DNA from: SAR202 cluster bacterium bin22
Lineage (GTDB): Bacteria; Chloroflexota; Dehalococcoidia; Lucifugimonadales; UBA3495
NCBI GenBank assembly: GCA_002238505.1
Contig: MPMM01000005.1
Span: forward strand, 1 to 64,000
Direction of reading: 5' to 3'
Length of the DNA stretch: 64,000 nt
The notes under the pieces were generated by a model. That model was not told where the DNA came from. It worked only from the letters and a program-made list of their open reading frames with translations, and searched no databases. A program made the position numbers and the translations under genes. Shown in pieces: positions 41,349 to 50,297 of this stretch. Each line of letters opens with the position of its first letter. The stretch's first letter is position 1.

Positions 41349-42656
41349 GTGCAGCGCCGGAATCGCGCGGGGAGCGCCGACCTGGACCCCATATCCTCAA
41401 CCTTCGGCAGGGGTGGAGGCTGGGCCAACCCCGAGTACGGAGCTTACTACGCGTCTTCGGTGTCGGTTTACGCTGCCATAAAGCTGCGGGCCGATGCCAT
41501 CAGCCGCCCCGCAGTACGCCTTTACCGGACAACCCCGGACGGCGCCAGGCAGGAGGCAGGGCCCCAGCATCCGGCCCGGCAACTGCTGGAGCGGGTTAAT
41601 CCCTGGTTTACCCGGGGAGACCTCTGGCAGGCGACGGAGATTTACCTGAACCTGTGGGGGCAGGCATTCTGGGCCCTGGAGCGGGACACAACCGGACGTA
41701 TGGAAATCTGGCCTCTGCGTCCAGACCGGGTGTCCGCGCTGCCGGACCGGGACAACTACATTCGCGGTTTTGTTTACCGGGGCCAGGGTGGAACACCCGT
41801 GGCCTATGCGGCCGACGAGATAGTATGGCTACGGTATTTCAATCCCCTGGAGGAATACGCCGGACTTTCTCCCCTGGCGCCGGCACGCCTTTCGGTGGAC
41901 ATGGGCGGCGACGGACTGCGCTTCAACCGCAACTTCCTGCGCAATTCGGCCCAACCCGATTTCGTGCTGCTGACGGACGCCCAACTGACCGACTCCGAAG
42001 TGGAGGAATTCTACAACCGGTGGGACTCCCGCTATCGGGGGCCACAAAACGCCCGACGCCCCGCCATCGCCAACTTTGTGAAGGACATCCGCACCCTGGG
42101 GCTGAGCCATCGGGATATGGACTTCATCCGTGGCCTTCGCTGGAGCCTTGAGGAGGTGAGCCGAGCTTATGGCGTGCCCAAGCCACTGCTGGCCGACCTG
42201 GAGCGGGCGACCTTCGCCAACATCAACGCCGCCGAGCGAATTTTCTGGCGCAACACCATAGTGCCGGAAATCCGTTTCCTGGAAGAGCACCTGAACCGGA
42301 TGCTGCTGCCCAAGCTGGGTTTTCCCGAACTGTTCCTGGAGTTCGACCTGACTTCCATCGAGGCTATGCAGGAAGACGAGAACAGCCGGGTTGCCCGCCA
42401 GATGCAGTTACTGGACCGGGGTGTTCTCACCATCAACGAGGTACGAAGGCAACAGAAACTGCCCGATGTTCCCTGGGGAGACACACCGTTAAGGGGCAGA
42501 GGCTCACCATCGGCAGGGTCTCAAGCCGGCACCGGGGAGATTACGGAGCAGCCACCGACTCCGGAACGCGCAGCGTCACTGGATTTGCCAGGCATGGTCA
42601 GCAAGGGGAGCGGCCAGGGAGACGACCTCGTTATGCAAAACTATAGTCTTTCTTAA
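41349..42656 (+). CDS. Phage portal protein, HK97 type
   Basis: This 435-residue portal would form the ring through which DNA enters the capsid. VSVYAAIKLRADAISRPAVRLYR, HPARQLLERVNPW, LNLWGQAFWALERD, GLSPLAPA and the FLRNSAQPDFVL, GVPKPLLADLERATFANINAAERIFW, LDRGVLTINEVRRQQKLP segments are family hallmarks. GTG at 41349 has no good ribosome site; the frame is open back to a TAG at 41292 with a plausible start before it (41235). Downstream there are no phage genes, so this is a truncated prophage. Confidence 0.88.
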   Translation: MQRRNRAGSADLDPISSTFGRGGGWANPEYGAYYASSVSVYAAIKLRADAISRPAVRLYRTTPDGARQEAGPQHPARQLLERVNPWFTRGDLWQATEIYLNLWGQAFWALERDTTGRMEIWPLRPDRVSALPDRDNYIRGFVYRGQGGTPVAYAADEIVWLRYFNPLEEYAGLSPLAPARLSVDMGGDGLRFNRNFLRNSAQPDFVLLTDAQLTDSEVEEFYNRWDSRYRGPQNARRPAIANFVKDIRTLGLSHRDMDFIRGLRWSLEEVSRAYGVPKPLLADLERATFANINAAERIFWRNTIVPEIRFLEEHLNRMLLPKLGFPELFLEFDLTSIEAMQEDENSRVARQMQLLDRGVLTINEVRRQQKLPDVPWGDTPLRGRGSPSAGSQAGTGEITEQPPTPERAASLDLPGMVSKGSGQGDDLVMQNYSLS

Positions 42657-42660
42657 TATA

Positions 42661-42689
42661 TTGACTCTAAATAATAGAGTTGCGATAAT
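42661..42689 (+). promoter_or_regulatory. Promoter with palindromic operator in the spacer
   Basis: TTGACT (42661-42666) and GATAAT (42684-42689) are 17 bases apart. The palindrome ACTCTAAATAATAGAGT (42664-42680) fills the spacer, overlapping the -35. This is a typical site for a dimeric repressor; the PadR regulator encoded at 44442 is one candidate. Confidence 0.55.
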
Positions 42690-43230
42690 AAATTTACAGG
42701 GGATCTCGATAATCTTGTCTGATACACCGTTGCTGAGCGTTCTGGGGCGCCTGTAAACGGCAACCATGGCCGGGCCAGCCACAATGATTGGAGGGACTCC
42801 CTGTCCAACGGAAGGGACTAATCCCGGATGGCAGCAGCCTCGAGCAATGCACCACTCGGGGCGGGCGCTTTCACCGAAGAGAGAAGGCTGGCTGCAGGCA
42901 CAAGCACACTGGGTTAGAGGGTTGTGAAGATTTCGAAAAGAACGTGCCGATTACCGCGTATTGCATTACCAGACATTGCCAAATGGGAAATTTTGAGTTA
43001 TATAGGGGGATATATGGACAAGTGATGCTGCCCCGCGTGGAACCCCGCCATCTGGCCCGGGAAGCCATCTTCATACAATTGTCTTCTATCTTCCCTGAAG
43101 GGCCAGCGGATTTAAAACTGCTCAATTGCCTGCTGATCCACAAAAGCGAGGGCGGCAAGGTGAAGGAATTGGGCCAAGCGCGCCAGGTTGAGCAGGGCTG
43201 AAAACCAGCCCGGGCCGGCGTCTGCACGGA
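42690..43230. other. Leader or spacer before the first HAAS-type membrane gene
   Basis: About 540 bases lie between the promoter and the next firm gene. A short frame from ATG 42983 to 43201 (about 72 codons) is possible but lacks a ribosome site and any recognisable motif. A structured RNA leader cannot be excluded. Confidence 0.35.
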
Positions 43231-44205
43231 TTGATTGTTTTGGGTGATTTTGAGAGTTATCTGGTTGCCTTTAGAGAACGACTGGGCCTTGGGTCCGCCG
43301 AATCACAGGAAATCGTCGAAGAGCTTGAATCCCACCTGAACGACAAGGCAAGAGACCTTGAAGGTCAGGGATTTGACGGCCAGACCGCCAGAATACTTGC
43401 TGTGCGGCATCTGGGAGACCCCTCAGAAATGGCCAGGCGCATGCGCCTGGTATATGGCTACGCAGGCTGGACAGACGTAATGCTGGCCGCGCTGCCGCAC
43501 CTCATGGTAGGCAGCATGTTTCTTTTAGAGTTCTGCTGCAACTACTTCATTATCGCCCTCTTCCTGGGCGCCATCACCGCAGTGACCTGGTACGGCTGGC
43601 ACAAGGGAAGTCCCAGCAAATGGCTTTATTCCTGGCTGGGATACGTCATAGTCGCACCGGTCGTTTCATTCCTGATTGCAATCCATGCCATAGGTTATGG
43701 GGCGTGGGTAATGTTGACGGGAAAGGGTCTGCCAGTCTTTGACCCGATGATTATTCTGCTTATATGCTGCGCTCCCTTCGCCATGTACAGCCTGCTGAAG
43801 CTGGCCCGCGAAATGGTAAGGAGAGACTGGCTGCTGGTTTCTTTCGCAGCCCTTCCCGTGCCCGTGTTCGCTTCCTGGGTCCTTTTCTTCCATTCCTACG
43901 AAATTTATATGGGAATACACGTGGAAATGCTGGGGAATGTGGACTACCTGGATATGGGCATTTTCGTGGGACTGGCGGTGATTACCGGCCTGTATTTAAA
44001 ATTGGGCCGGAGAGCGTTGAAAGTAGGGTTGCTGCTGGTAAGCGCCGTGACCCTGGGAATCGTAACAGCCATTGCCATGCCACCCGGCTTCAACCTGACC
44101 AACGCAGCAATGGTGTTCCTGGCCTACATTGGGCTGATCGCTTTACCGGTACTTTGGAAACTGGCGATGAAACCGCCCAAGTCTTTAGGAAGTGCAACAA
44201 CCTAG
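43231..44205 (+). CDS. Membrane protein with N-terminal HAAS-type domain (a)
   Basis: This 324-residue protein begins with a helical domain (FESYLVAFRERLGLGSAESQEIVEELESHLNDKARDLEGQG...AVRHLGDPSEMARRM) like the HAAS/permease-prefix region found with PadR regulators. About eight membrane helices follow. It is a homologue of the protein at 44818-45807; the two flank the PadR gene. The role is unknown; related genes are linked to envelope stress or transport control. The start is TTG at 43231. It is likely driven by the promoter at 42661. Confidence 0.75.
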   Translation: MIVLGDFESYLVAFRERLGLGSAESQEIVEELESHLNDKARDLEGQGFDGQTARILAVRHLGDPSEMARRMRLVYGYAGWTDVMLAALPHLMVGSMFLLEFCCNYFIIALFLGAITAVTWYGWHKGSPSKWLYSWLGYVIVAPVVSFLIAIHAIGYGAWVMLTGKGLPVFDPMIILLICCAPFAMYSLLKLAREMVRRDWLLVSFAALPVPVFASWVLFFHSYEIYMGIHVEMLGNVDYLDMGIFVGLAVITGLYLKLGRRALKVGLLLVSAVTLGIVTAIAMPPGFNLTNAAMVFLAYIGLIALPVLWKLAMKPPKSLGSATT

Positions 44206-44380
44206 AGCGGAGTCCTGATTATCAGGCATTATTAATGAAGCAGTTTATGTGAGTGGGCAAGGCTTAGCGGCCCGACCGCTCAGAATCCCGAGCCTGGGGC
44301 CTGCCCCGCAGGCAATTCCCAGACAGGGATCATTCAACTTTAACCGGGGTCTCGCTGGACATTGCGCCCTGCATATTTTA

Positions 44381-44396
44381 AATTTACTGGTAAATT
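44381..44396 (+). promoter_or_regulatory. Palindromic operator candidate before padR
   Basis: AATTTACTGGTAAATT is a perfect palindrome, 46 bases before the padR start. TTTACT within it and TATTGT at 44404-44409 could serve as -35 and -10 with a 15-base spacer, so a bound protein would block the promoter. Self-regulation by PadR is a natural guess. Confidence 0.5.
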
Positions 44397-44441
44397 GGCG
44401 CAGTATTGTGCCGGCGAGAACCTAAATGGACTTGAGAGATT

Positions 44442-44786
44442 ATGAGCCAACAGGAAATGCTCAAGGGGAATACCGAAACCCTGCTCTTGTCTCTACTCCT
44501 TTTGGAGCCGATGTACGGCTACCAGATTGTCAAAGAGATCAACGCGAGAAGCAGCGGCTATTTTGATTTCAAGGAAGGAACGCTCTATCCGGCCCTCCAC
44601 CGCATGGAGCGGGAAGGGCTCATCGAAGGGCGTTGGCAGAATACCCCTGGAGGGATGCGACGGCGTTATTACTACATTACCCTTAAAGGCCGTTTCGTAC
44701 TCTCGGACCGACAGGCGGAGTGGCAACGTTTCAGTCGAGCCATGAACTCCGTAATCGCACGGTCAACGGTTCAACCTGAAGGATAA
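44442..44786 (+). CDS. PadR-family transcriptional regulator
   Basis: This 114-residue winged-helix regulator has the family core TETLLLSLLLLEPMYGYQIVKEINARS, FKEGTLYPALHRMEREGLIEGRW and RRRYYYITLKGR. PadR proteins are dimeric repressors that respond to small molecules. The gene lies between two related HAAS-type membrane protein genes; this PadR-membrane pairing is common and suggests that PadR controls them. A palindrome upstream (44381) and another at 42664 are candidate operators. Confidence 0.92.
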   Translation: MSQQEMLKGNTETLLLSLLLLEPMYGYQIVKEINARSSGYFDFKEGTLYPALHRMEREGLIEGRWQNTPGGMRRRYYYITLKGRFVLSDRQAEWQRFSRAMNSVIARSTVQPEG

Positions 44787-44817
44787 GGATAAGGTAGTAA
44801 TCCGAGGGCAACAGAAA

Positions 44818-45807
44818 GTGGAAGAATCTGACAAATATGTTGGTGCTCTATCCCGAAATATCCGACTACAGCCAGCAAAGAAAAAAGAGATAATTTGCGA
44901 ACTGGAAGACCACCTGGAAGACAAGGCTGACGAACTGGTCAATCTGGGCGTTCGGCAGGAAGCCGCCAAGAGCAAGGCCATGGAGCAGATGGGCGATCCC
45001 GTTACCCTGGCCAGGCTCATGCAGGACGCGCACACAATCGTAGGTCGCAAGGAACTGGCGCTGGCCGTTGTTCCCCACATTCTGCTAATTGGGCTGGTAG
45101 CCTTCGGCCTTTGCGACAGCATTGCGGCGGTGGTTCTCACCCTGGGTTTCGTGGGGGCAGTAACCTGTCTGAACTGGCGGGGTGGATTTCCAGGCATCTG
45201 GTCTTACTCATGGCTGGGCGTTTCCCTGGCCGCACCGGCGGTTCTTCTGTTGTTGCTGGTGATAGGCCCGGGGAAATCGTTCCAGACCTTGCTGGCTGGC
45301 GCTTCCTATCCAGTAAGCCTGACGCTGATTGCATTATTCGGCGGGTACGCCGGGGTGGCCCTATGGGTCATTACCCGGGTTGTACGGGGTAAGGTGGGGC
45401 ATGACTGGCTGCTGGTGGCCTTTTCCGGCCTGCCCCTCCTGGGGCTGACCGCGTGGGTACTGGTGGCGCAGTGGATGGATCCGGCCTGGAGGCCGCCCAT
45501 GGCGCTGTTGGGCCTGGCAGGCGCGCCGTGGATTCTTGTATTCCTAACCATGGCGACAGTCACCGCAGCATACATGAAATTCGGCCGGCGACACGCCAGG
45601 GTTGGGCAGATCCTGATTTCAACCGCAATCCTGGTCGCCGGCGCCTACGCAATGCTGCTGGTGAATGACAACTCGACCGCAGTCCGGTTGGCAATAGTCG
45701 CCCTGATTGCCGTGATGATGGCTCCGACGCTGAGAAAACCCCTGGTTTCCAGCCTCAGGATGGTCCAGAACGTGTTGCAGACTACCGTGCACCTTATCTG
45801 CAAATAG
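44818..45807 (+). CDS. Membrane protein with N-terminal HAAS-type domain (b)
   Basis: This 329-residue protein is a paralogue of the one at 43231. The N-terminal domain reads KYVGALSRNIRLQPAKKKEIICELEDHLEDKADELVNLG...MEQMGDPVTLARLM, then about eight membrane helices. The start is GTG at 44818, 31 bases after the padR stop, so the two are likely co-transcribed. The function is unknown. Confidence 0.75.
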   Translation: MEESDKYVGALSRNIRLQPAKKKEIICELEDHLEDKADELVNLGVRQEAAKSKAMEQMGDPVTLARLMQDAHTIVGRKELALAVVPHILLIGLVAFGLCDSIAAVVLTLGFVGAVTCLNWRGGFPGIWSYSWLGVSLAAPAVLLLLLVIGPGKSFQTLLAGASYPVSLTLIALFGGYAGVALWVITRVVRGKVGHDWLLVAFSGLPLLGLTAWVLVAQWMDPAWRPPMALLGLAGAPWILVFLTMATVTAAYMKFGRRHARVGQILISTAILVAGAYAMLLVNDNSTAVRLAIVALIAVMMAPTLRKPLVSSLRMVQNVLQTTVHLICK

Positions 45808-45891
45808 GCCAGGGAAGAGATTAGTCAGTCCGCGGCAATTTCGCGGATGGGGCTGCAATTGACAGCAGTTACAGCGTCAGGTTGTTTCACA

Positions 45892-45915
45892 GGGGCAGGT
45901 TAACGAACCTGCCCC
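45892..45915. terminator. Strong hairpin after the HAAS gene
   Basis: GGGGCAGGTT (45892-45901) and AACCTGCCCC (45906-45915) form a perfect 10-base stem with loop AACG. There is no T tract, so it may instead be a REP-like element. Confidence 0.45.
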
Positions 45916-45973
45916 GCTGCAATTTACGGCTAATCCCTGTATTCCTGAATTTCCAGCCTGGGGGGCAGCCAGA

Positions 45974-46600
45974 GTGAACGAAGATCCCAATTCCGGAGAA
46001 CCCTCTGCAGGCAGCGACGCCGCCGTCCTGCGGCACGCTCTTCGCCATGAAATACGGCAAGTCGCCCCGATGCCCGGGCAGGGGGCCCTGGTAGCCCTGT
46101 GCGGCCTGCCTGGAACCGGAAAGTCCCACTTTGCCGCCGCCCTGAAACGGCGGACTCCGTGCGTGGTACTGGGCAGCGACCGTATGCGCAAGACCCTGGT
46201 ATCGCAACCCCGCTATACCAGGCAGGAACACGCGCGAGTATTCAGGGCCGCCCACCTGCTGGTGGAGGCGCTCCTGGAGGAAGGATTTCCGGTAGTATTT
46301 GACGCTACAAACTTGACGGCCCGGGCGAGGGACCCGCTGCGAGACATCGCGAGCCGGGCAGGAGCGCCCCTGGTCCTGGTCCAGTTTGACGCGCCACCGC
46401 AACTGGTGCGCCAGCGACTGGCCAGGCGTTCCCGGGGCCAGGCCAGCGACAGCTACTCCGACGCGGACTGGCGCATTTACTGCCGCCTGTACCCGGGGCA
46501 GGAGCCAGTGAGCGCCCCGCACCTCGACGTGGACTCGTCAAAGGATACTGGCACCGTAGTTGAGGAGGTCGCGCGACTGCTGGAGGAGCGGGCCCGCTGA
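45974..46600 (+). CDS. P-loop kinase, AAA_33/zeta-like
   Basis: This 208-residue nucleoside-triphosphate-binding protein has Walker A GLPGTGKS (44-51), followed by VVLGSDRMRKTL, FPVVFDATNLTARARDPLRDIA and LVLVQFDAPPQLVRQRLARR. This order is that of small kinases of the polynucleotide-kinase/zeta-toxin-like group; the substrate is unknown. The start is GTG at 45974 with no strong ribosome site. No antitoxin-like gene is adjacent, so a housekeeping kinase is more likely than a toxin. Confidence 0.78.
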   Translation: MNEDPNSGEPSAGSDAAVLRHALRHEIRQVAPMPGQGALVALCGLPGTGKSHFAAALKRRTPCVVLGSDRMRKTLVSQPRYTRQEHARVFRAAHLLVEALLEEGFPVVFDATNLTARARDPLRDIASRAGAPLVLVQFDAPPQLVRQRLARRSRGQASDSYSDADWRIYCRLYPGQEPVSAPHLDVDSSKDTGTVVEEVARLLEERAR

Positions 46601-46648
46601 GGGCCAAGTACTGGCTGATGGCAGGGAGATGAGGGCGATGGCTGTGGG

Positions 46649-46822
46649 TTAGCCCTGCAGAGCATCCCTCAGGCGTTCCACCAGGAAAACCACCCAATTC
46701 TCGATGAGGCCGAAGAACAGGCCGACCACCACCAACGCCACTACAACCCCGATCAGGCAGCCCGCCCCGAAGAGACAACCACGGCTCAATTCCCGAATTG
46801 GTGCGATGAGAAGATTGAACAT
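46649..46822 (-). CDS. Small membrane protein, 57 residues
   Basis: The reading frame starts MFNLLIAPIRELSRGCLFGAG and continues with a long hydrophobic stretch (CLIGVVVALVVVGLFFGLI) and an ENWVVFLVERL tail. A single membrane helix is clear. Its function is unknown. It lies between a plus-strand kinase and a plus-strand oxidoreductase gene. The ribosome site is weak, but the composition is strongly protein-like. Confidence 0.5.
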   Translation of the reverse strand: MFNLLIAPIRELSRGCLFGAGCLIGVVVALVVVGLFFGLIENWVVFLVERLRDALQG

Positions 46823-46918
46823 TCAGCATCCGGAGGCGGTCACCGTTTTGCCCTTTATCGACCACCACCTTGTAGCTATGCTATCATCTCCCCATTCAAT
46901 TTTATACGGAGGATAGCG

Positions 46919-47761
46919 ATGCATATCGGAGTGTTCCTGCCCGTAAACGCCCAGGCCCTCGACATCGCAGAACTGGCCCAGACAGCCGAGGCTGCGGGTT
47001 TCGAATCCATGTGGATGCCAGAACATCCGGTAATGCCGGTAACCACCACCAGCAGGTATCGCGGTACTCCGGACGGCTCCGTTCCTCCCTACATGTACGA
47101 CATGGTTGACCCTTACATGGCCCTGTGCCGCGCCTCGGCGGTAACCAGCAAGATCGGGCTGGGCACCAGCATAAGCCTGATTCCTGAGCGCAACCCGTTG
47201 ATGCTGGCCAAAGTAATTGCCACGCTGGACCATTACTCCAACGGCCGCTTTACCCTGGGCGTTGGCGCAGGCTGGCACCGGGAAGAGACCACAATCATGG
47301 GCGGCGACTTCGACCACCGCTGGGGCCAGACCCGTGAAAACATCCTGGCTATGAAGGAGCTTTGGACCCAGGAACAGGCCGAATTCCACGGCAAGTATGT
47401 GGACTTTCCGCCGGTTTACTGCAATCCCAAGCCGGTACAGAAGCCCCATCCGCCGGTGCTGCTGGGTGGCGCCGCAGAGAACCTTTACCGCCGCATAGTG
47501 CGCTGGGCCGACGGGTGGATTCCCTCCAATGCCTCGCCGGAACAGGTGAGGGCAGGACGGGCCAGCCTGGACGAACTGGCCGAAGCGTCCGGACGCGACC
47601 CTGCCTCCATCCAGATTACGGCCTTCGGAGTGGCCGCCGACACCGACACTCTGAAGCAGATGGAAGAGGCCGGTGCAGACCGCGCCATTGTAATGCTGCC
47701 CGATGCACGGGCTGCCAGCGCAGCCAGCGACATGGAGCAGATAGCGCGAGCGATTCTTTAA
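46919..47761 (+). CDS. LLM-class F420/FMN-dependent oxidoreductase
   Basis: This 280-residue luciferase-like protein is of the short F420-dependent type. MHIGVFLPVNAQALDIAELAQTAEAAGFESMWMPEH begins the barrel; GLGTSISLIPERNPLMLAKVIATLDHYSNGRFTLGVGAGW is the core segment and KPVQKPHPPVLLGGAAENLYRRIVRWADGW the cofactor end. The substrate is unknown, and F420 versus FMN cannot be settled here. GGAGG lies six bases before the ATG. It is the third LLM gene in the window. Confidence 0.88.
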   Translation: MHIGVFLPVNAQALDIAELAQTAEAAGFESMWMPEHPVMPVTTTSRYRGTPDGSVPPYMYDMVDPYMALCRASAVTSKIGLGTSISLIPERNPLMLAKVIATLDHYSNGRFTLGVGAGWHREETTIMGGDFDHRWGQTRENILAMKELWTQEQAEFHGKYVDFPPVYCNPKPVQKPHPPVLLGGAAENLYRRIVRWADGWIPSNASPEQVRAGRASLDELAEASGRDPASIQITAFGVAADTDTLKQMEEAGADRAIVMLPDARAASAASDMEQIARAIL

Positions 47762-47849
47762 GGTTTTTCTTGAAGGGTACGAAGAGAACGGAGAATTGAG
47801 CTTGTTGATGAGCGGGTCGAAATTCCGTTCGCGGTGAGTTTGTAGAACC

Positions 47850-47915
47850 ATGAAGGGTGACCCTTCGACAAGCTCAGGAGCGACCCTTCGACAGGCTCAG
47901 GGCGAGCGGGATGTG
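47850..47915. repeat. Two copies of the short TTCGACAAGCTCAGG repeat
   Basis: GACCCTTCGACAAGCTCAGG is followed directly by GACCCTTCGACAGGCTCAGG. The same family occurs near 768, 949, 15934, 16351, 57990 and 58413. Confidence 0.75.
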
Positions 47916-48005
47916 TGGCCATTCCTTCAGATCAATCGCTGAACTGGACCATATGCACCTGTTAACTCTTCGTGATCTTCGTGGATTTAGTTGTGTGAGG
48001 TAATC

Positions 48006-50243
48006 ATGGTTGCGTCCTATTCCGTTATTGGCCAACCCATAGTTCGAGGAGAGGGGTCGGAGAAGGTTTCCGGCCAATCTATCTACACCTCCGACGTCAT
48101 TCTTCCCGGGATGCTCTGGGGAAAGGTGCTGAGAAGCCCCCTGCCTCACGCCCGTATCGTCAGTATCGATACGTCCAGGGCGGCCCAGTTGCCGGGGGTT
48201 CATGCCGTCATCACCGGCCAGGACATTCCGGACCGGAGGGTGGGCAGGCTGTTGAGGGACTGCCCCGTGCTGGCCAGGGACAAGGTGCTGTTTGTGGGCG
48301 AAAAGGTGGCCGCGGTGGCCGCTGAAGACCCGGACATCGCGGAGGAGGCGCTGCTACTCATTGACGTGGAGTACGAAGACCTGAGTCCCGTCTTCGATCC
48401 GGAAGAGGCTATGACTGCCGGAGCGCCCACCCTCCACGAAGGCATGGAATCCTATCCGGGCCTGCCCCAGCCGCCATCGGGAATCAACAACGTCTTCGCC
48501 CACAATGCCTGGGACAAGGGTGACATTGAGCAGGGCTTCGCCGAGTCTGACCTGATTTTCGAGCACACTTTTACCACCCAGCTGCACCACCAGGCCTACC
48601 TGGAACCCCATGCCTGCGTGGTGGACATAGACGACACGGGCCGGGTGCAGATATGGGCTAACAACAAGGGCCCCTTCATGCTGCGGGAACAACTGTCCGC
48701 CGTATGGGAGATGTCCCAGGACAACATCCTGGTTAACCCGACCAGCATTGGCGGCGACTTCGGCGGCAAGGGTTCCTTCATGGACATTCCCCTCTGCTAC
48801 TACCTGGCCAAAGCCTCCGGCCGGCCGGTCAAGATGGTGATGGACTACGTGCAGGAACTGATGGCCGGCAATCCGAGACACCCCGCCACCATTACCATCA
48901 AGACGGGGATGAAGCAGGATGGCCGCATCTGGGCGCGCCAGGCACGCTGCGTATTCAACAGCGGGGCCTTCGGGGCATTCAAGCCCCGGGTCCACCTGCG
49001 GGGCGCCGACCACAGCGGCGGCCCTTACCGCATACCCAACGTTCACATAGACAGCTACATGGTCTATACCAACAACATTCCCTGCGGGCACATGCGCGCC
49101 CCGGCCAAGCCCCAGGTGGCCTTCGCCGTGGAATCGCACATGGACCTGATCGCCCGGGAGATGGGAAAGGATCCCTACGAGTTCCGAATGCTCAACGTGC
49201 TGCAGGACGGCGACTCCAATCCGGTAGGCGAAGAGTGGGAGAACATCCGGGCCGGCGAGGTGCTGCAGAAGGCAGCCGAGGCAGCCGGCTGGGACCAGCC
49301 CAAGTCAAGTCCAAATATCGGGCGAGGCATCTCCATATCCGACCAGCCCCCCGGTTCAGGCTTGTCCACCGCGGAAGTCCAGATGGACGCCGACGGCAAG
49401 GCCACCCTGCTGATGTCGCTTTGGGACACCGGCACCGGCGCCCATACGGTCCTGCGCCAGATGGTAGCCGAGACCCTTACCATTCCCATCGAGGACGTGG
49501 GGGTGGTAATTCAGGACACCGACGCGGTGGCTTTCGAGTCGGGCCCCGGGGGAAGTCGGGTTACCTACACCTCGGGCCAGTCCACCATGGGCGCCGCCGA
49601 AGACCTAAAGGAACAGTTGACCGTGATGGCCGCCGAGTACATGGGCTGCTCCGCCGACACCGTCGCGCTCCAGGCCGGACTCTTCCAGTCCAGAGAAGGG
49701 GGCCGCGCCATGTCCCTGAAAGACGTGGCGGCCCAGGCCGTAAGCGCCATGGGCGAGGACCTGTCCGCCCAGAAGACCTACAATGCGCCACCTTCGGAAT
49801 ACACTTCCTACTGCGCCCAGGTGGCAGAGGTAGAGGTGGATCCTGAGACGGGCGAAGTTAAGGTCAACAAGTTCATCACGGCCCACGACGTGGGTACGGT
49901 CCTGAATCCCCTGTTCCACCAGGGGCAGATTGAGGGCGGCGTAATCCAGGGGCTGGGGTATGCGCTGATGGAGGAAATGGAAACGGAAGAGGGCCGCATC
50001 AGCACCCTGAGCCTGGGCGACTACAAGATACCCACCATCAAGGACATACCCGAACTGGTAACAGTGCTGCTGGAGCCCGGCGGCGGTCCCGCCCCCTTCG
50101 AGAGCAAGGGCATCGGGGAAAGCAGCAACACACCGGTAGCCGCCGCCATAGCCAACGCCGTCCACGACGCCATAGGCGCGCCGGTAATGCAACTGCCGGT
50201 AACGGCAGAGCGGGTGCTGCGGGTGATAAAGGGGCGGGGGTAG
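48006..50243 (+). CDS. Xanthine-dehydrogenase-family molybdopterin subunit
   Basis: This 745-residue large subunit is of the xanthine oxidase/CO dehydrogenase/aldehyde oxidase superfamily. VIGQPIVRGEGSEKVSGQSIYTSDV opens it; GGDFGGKGSFMDIP is the molybdopterin loop, and GHMRAPAKPQVAFAVESHMD, GTGAHTVLRQMVAETL, and KGIGESSNTPVAAAIANAV with the probable active-site Glu follow. It hydroxylates a carbon next to N or C=O; the substrate is unknown. The FAD and 2Fe-2S subunits usually encoded beside it are not in the window. ATG 48006 lies six bases after GAGG. Confidence 0.9.
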   Translation: MVASYSVIGQPIVRGEGSEKVSGQSIYTSDVILPGMLWGKVLRSPLPHARIVSIDTSRAAQLPGVHAVITGQDIPDRRVGRLLRDCPVLARDKVLFVGEKVAAVAAEDPDIAEEALLLIDVEYEDLSPVFDPEEAMTAGAPTLHEGMESYPGLPQPPSGINNVFAHNAWDKGDIEQGFAESDLIFEHTFTTQLHHQAYLEPHACVVDIDDTGRVQIWANNKGPFMLREQLSAVWEMSQDNILVNPTSIGGDFGGKGSFMDIPLCYYLAKASGRPVKMVMDYVQELMAGNPRHPATITIKTGMKQDGRIWARQARCVFNSGAFGAFKPRVHLRGADHSGGPYRIPNVHIDSYMVYTNNIPCGHMRAPAKPQVAFAVESHMDLIAREMGKDPYEFRMLNVLQDGDSNPVGEEWENIRAGEVLQKAAEAAGWDQPKSSPNIGRGISISDQPPGSGLSTAEVQMDADGKATLLMSLWDTGTGAHTVLRQMVAETLTIPIEDVGVVIQDTDAVAFESGPGGSRVTYTSGQSTMGAAEDLKEQLTVMAAEYMGCSADTVALQAGLFQSREGGRAMSLKDVAAQAVSAMGEDLSAQKTYNAPPSEYTSYCAQVAEVEVDPETGEVKVNKFITAHDVGTVLNPLFHQGQIEGGVIQGLGYALMEEMETEEGRISTLSLGDYKIPTIKDIPELVTVLLEPGGGPAPFESKGIGESSNTPVAAAIANAVHDAIGAPVMQLPVTAERVLRVIKGRG

Positions 50244-50297
50244 GAGTATCCCCGGATAGGCACGAAGATCAGCAATGGGTGTTAATGAGAGAAAAGA

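Noticed and set aside
42788-43201. 137-codon frame before the HAAS gene
   Set aside because: No ribosome site or motif, low-complexity start; only the last part (from 42983) could be a small gene, and that is not supported.
45974-46600. Zeta-toxin identity for the P-loop kinase
   Set aside because: The Walker A and following motifs fit a broad small-kinase group; no antitoxin gene is adjacent, so a toxin label is not justified.
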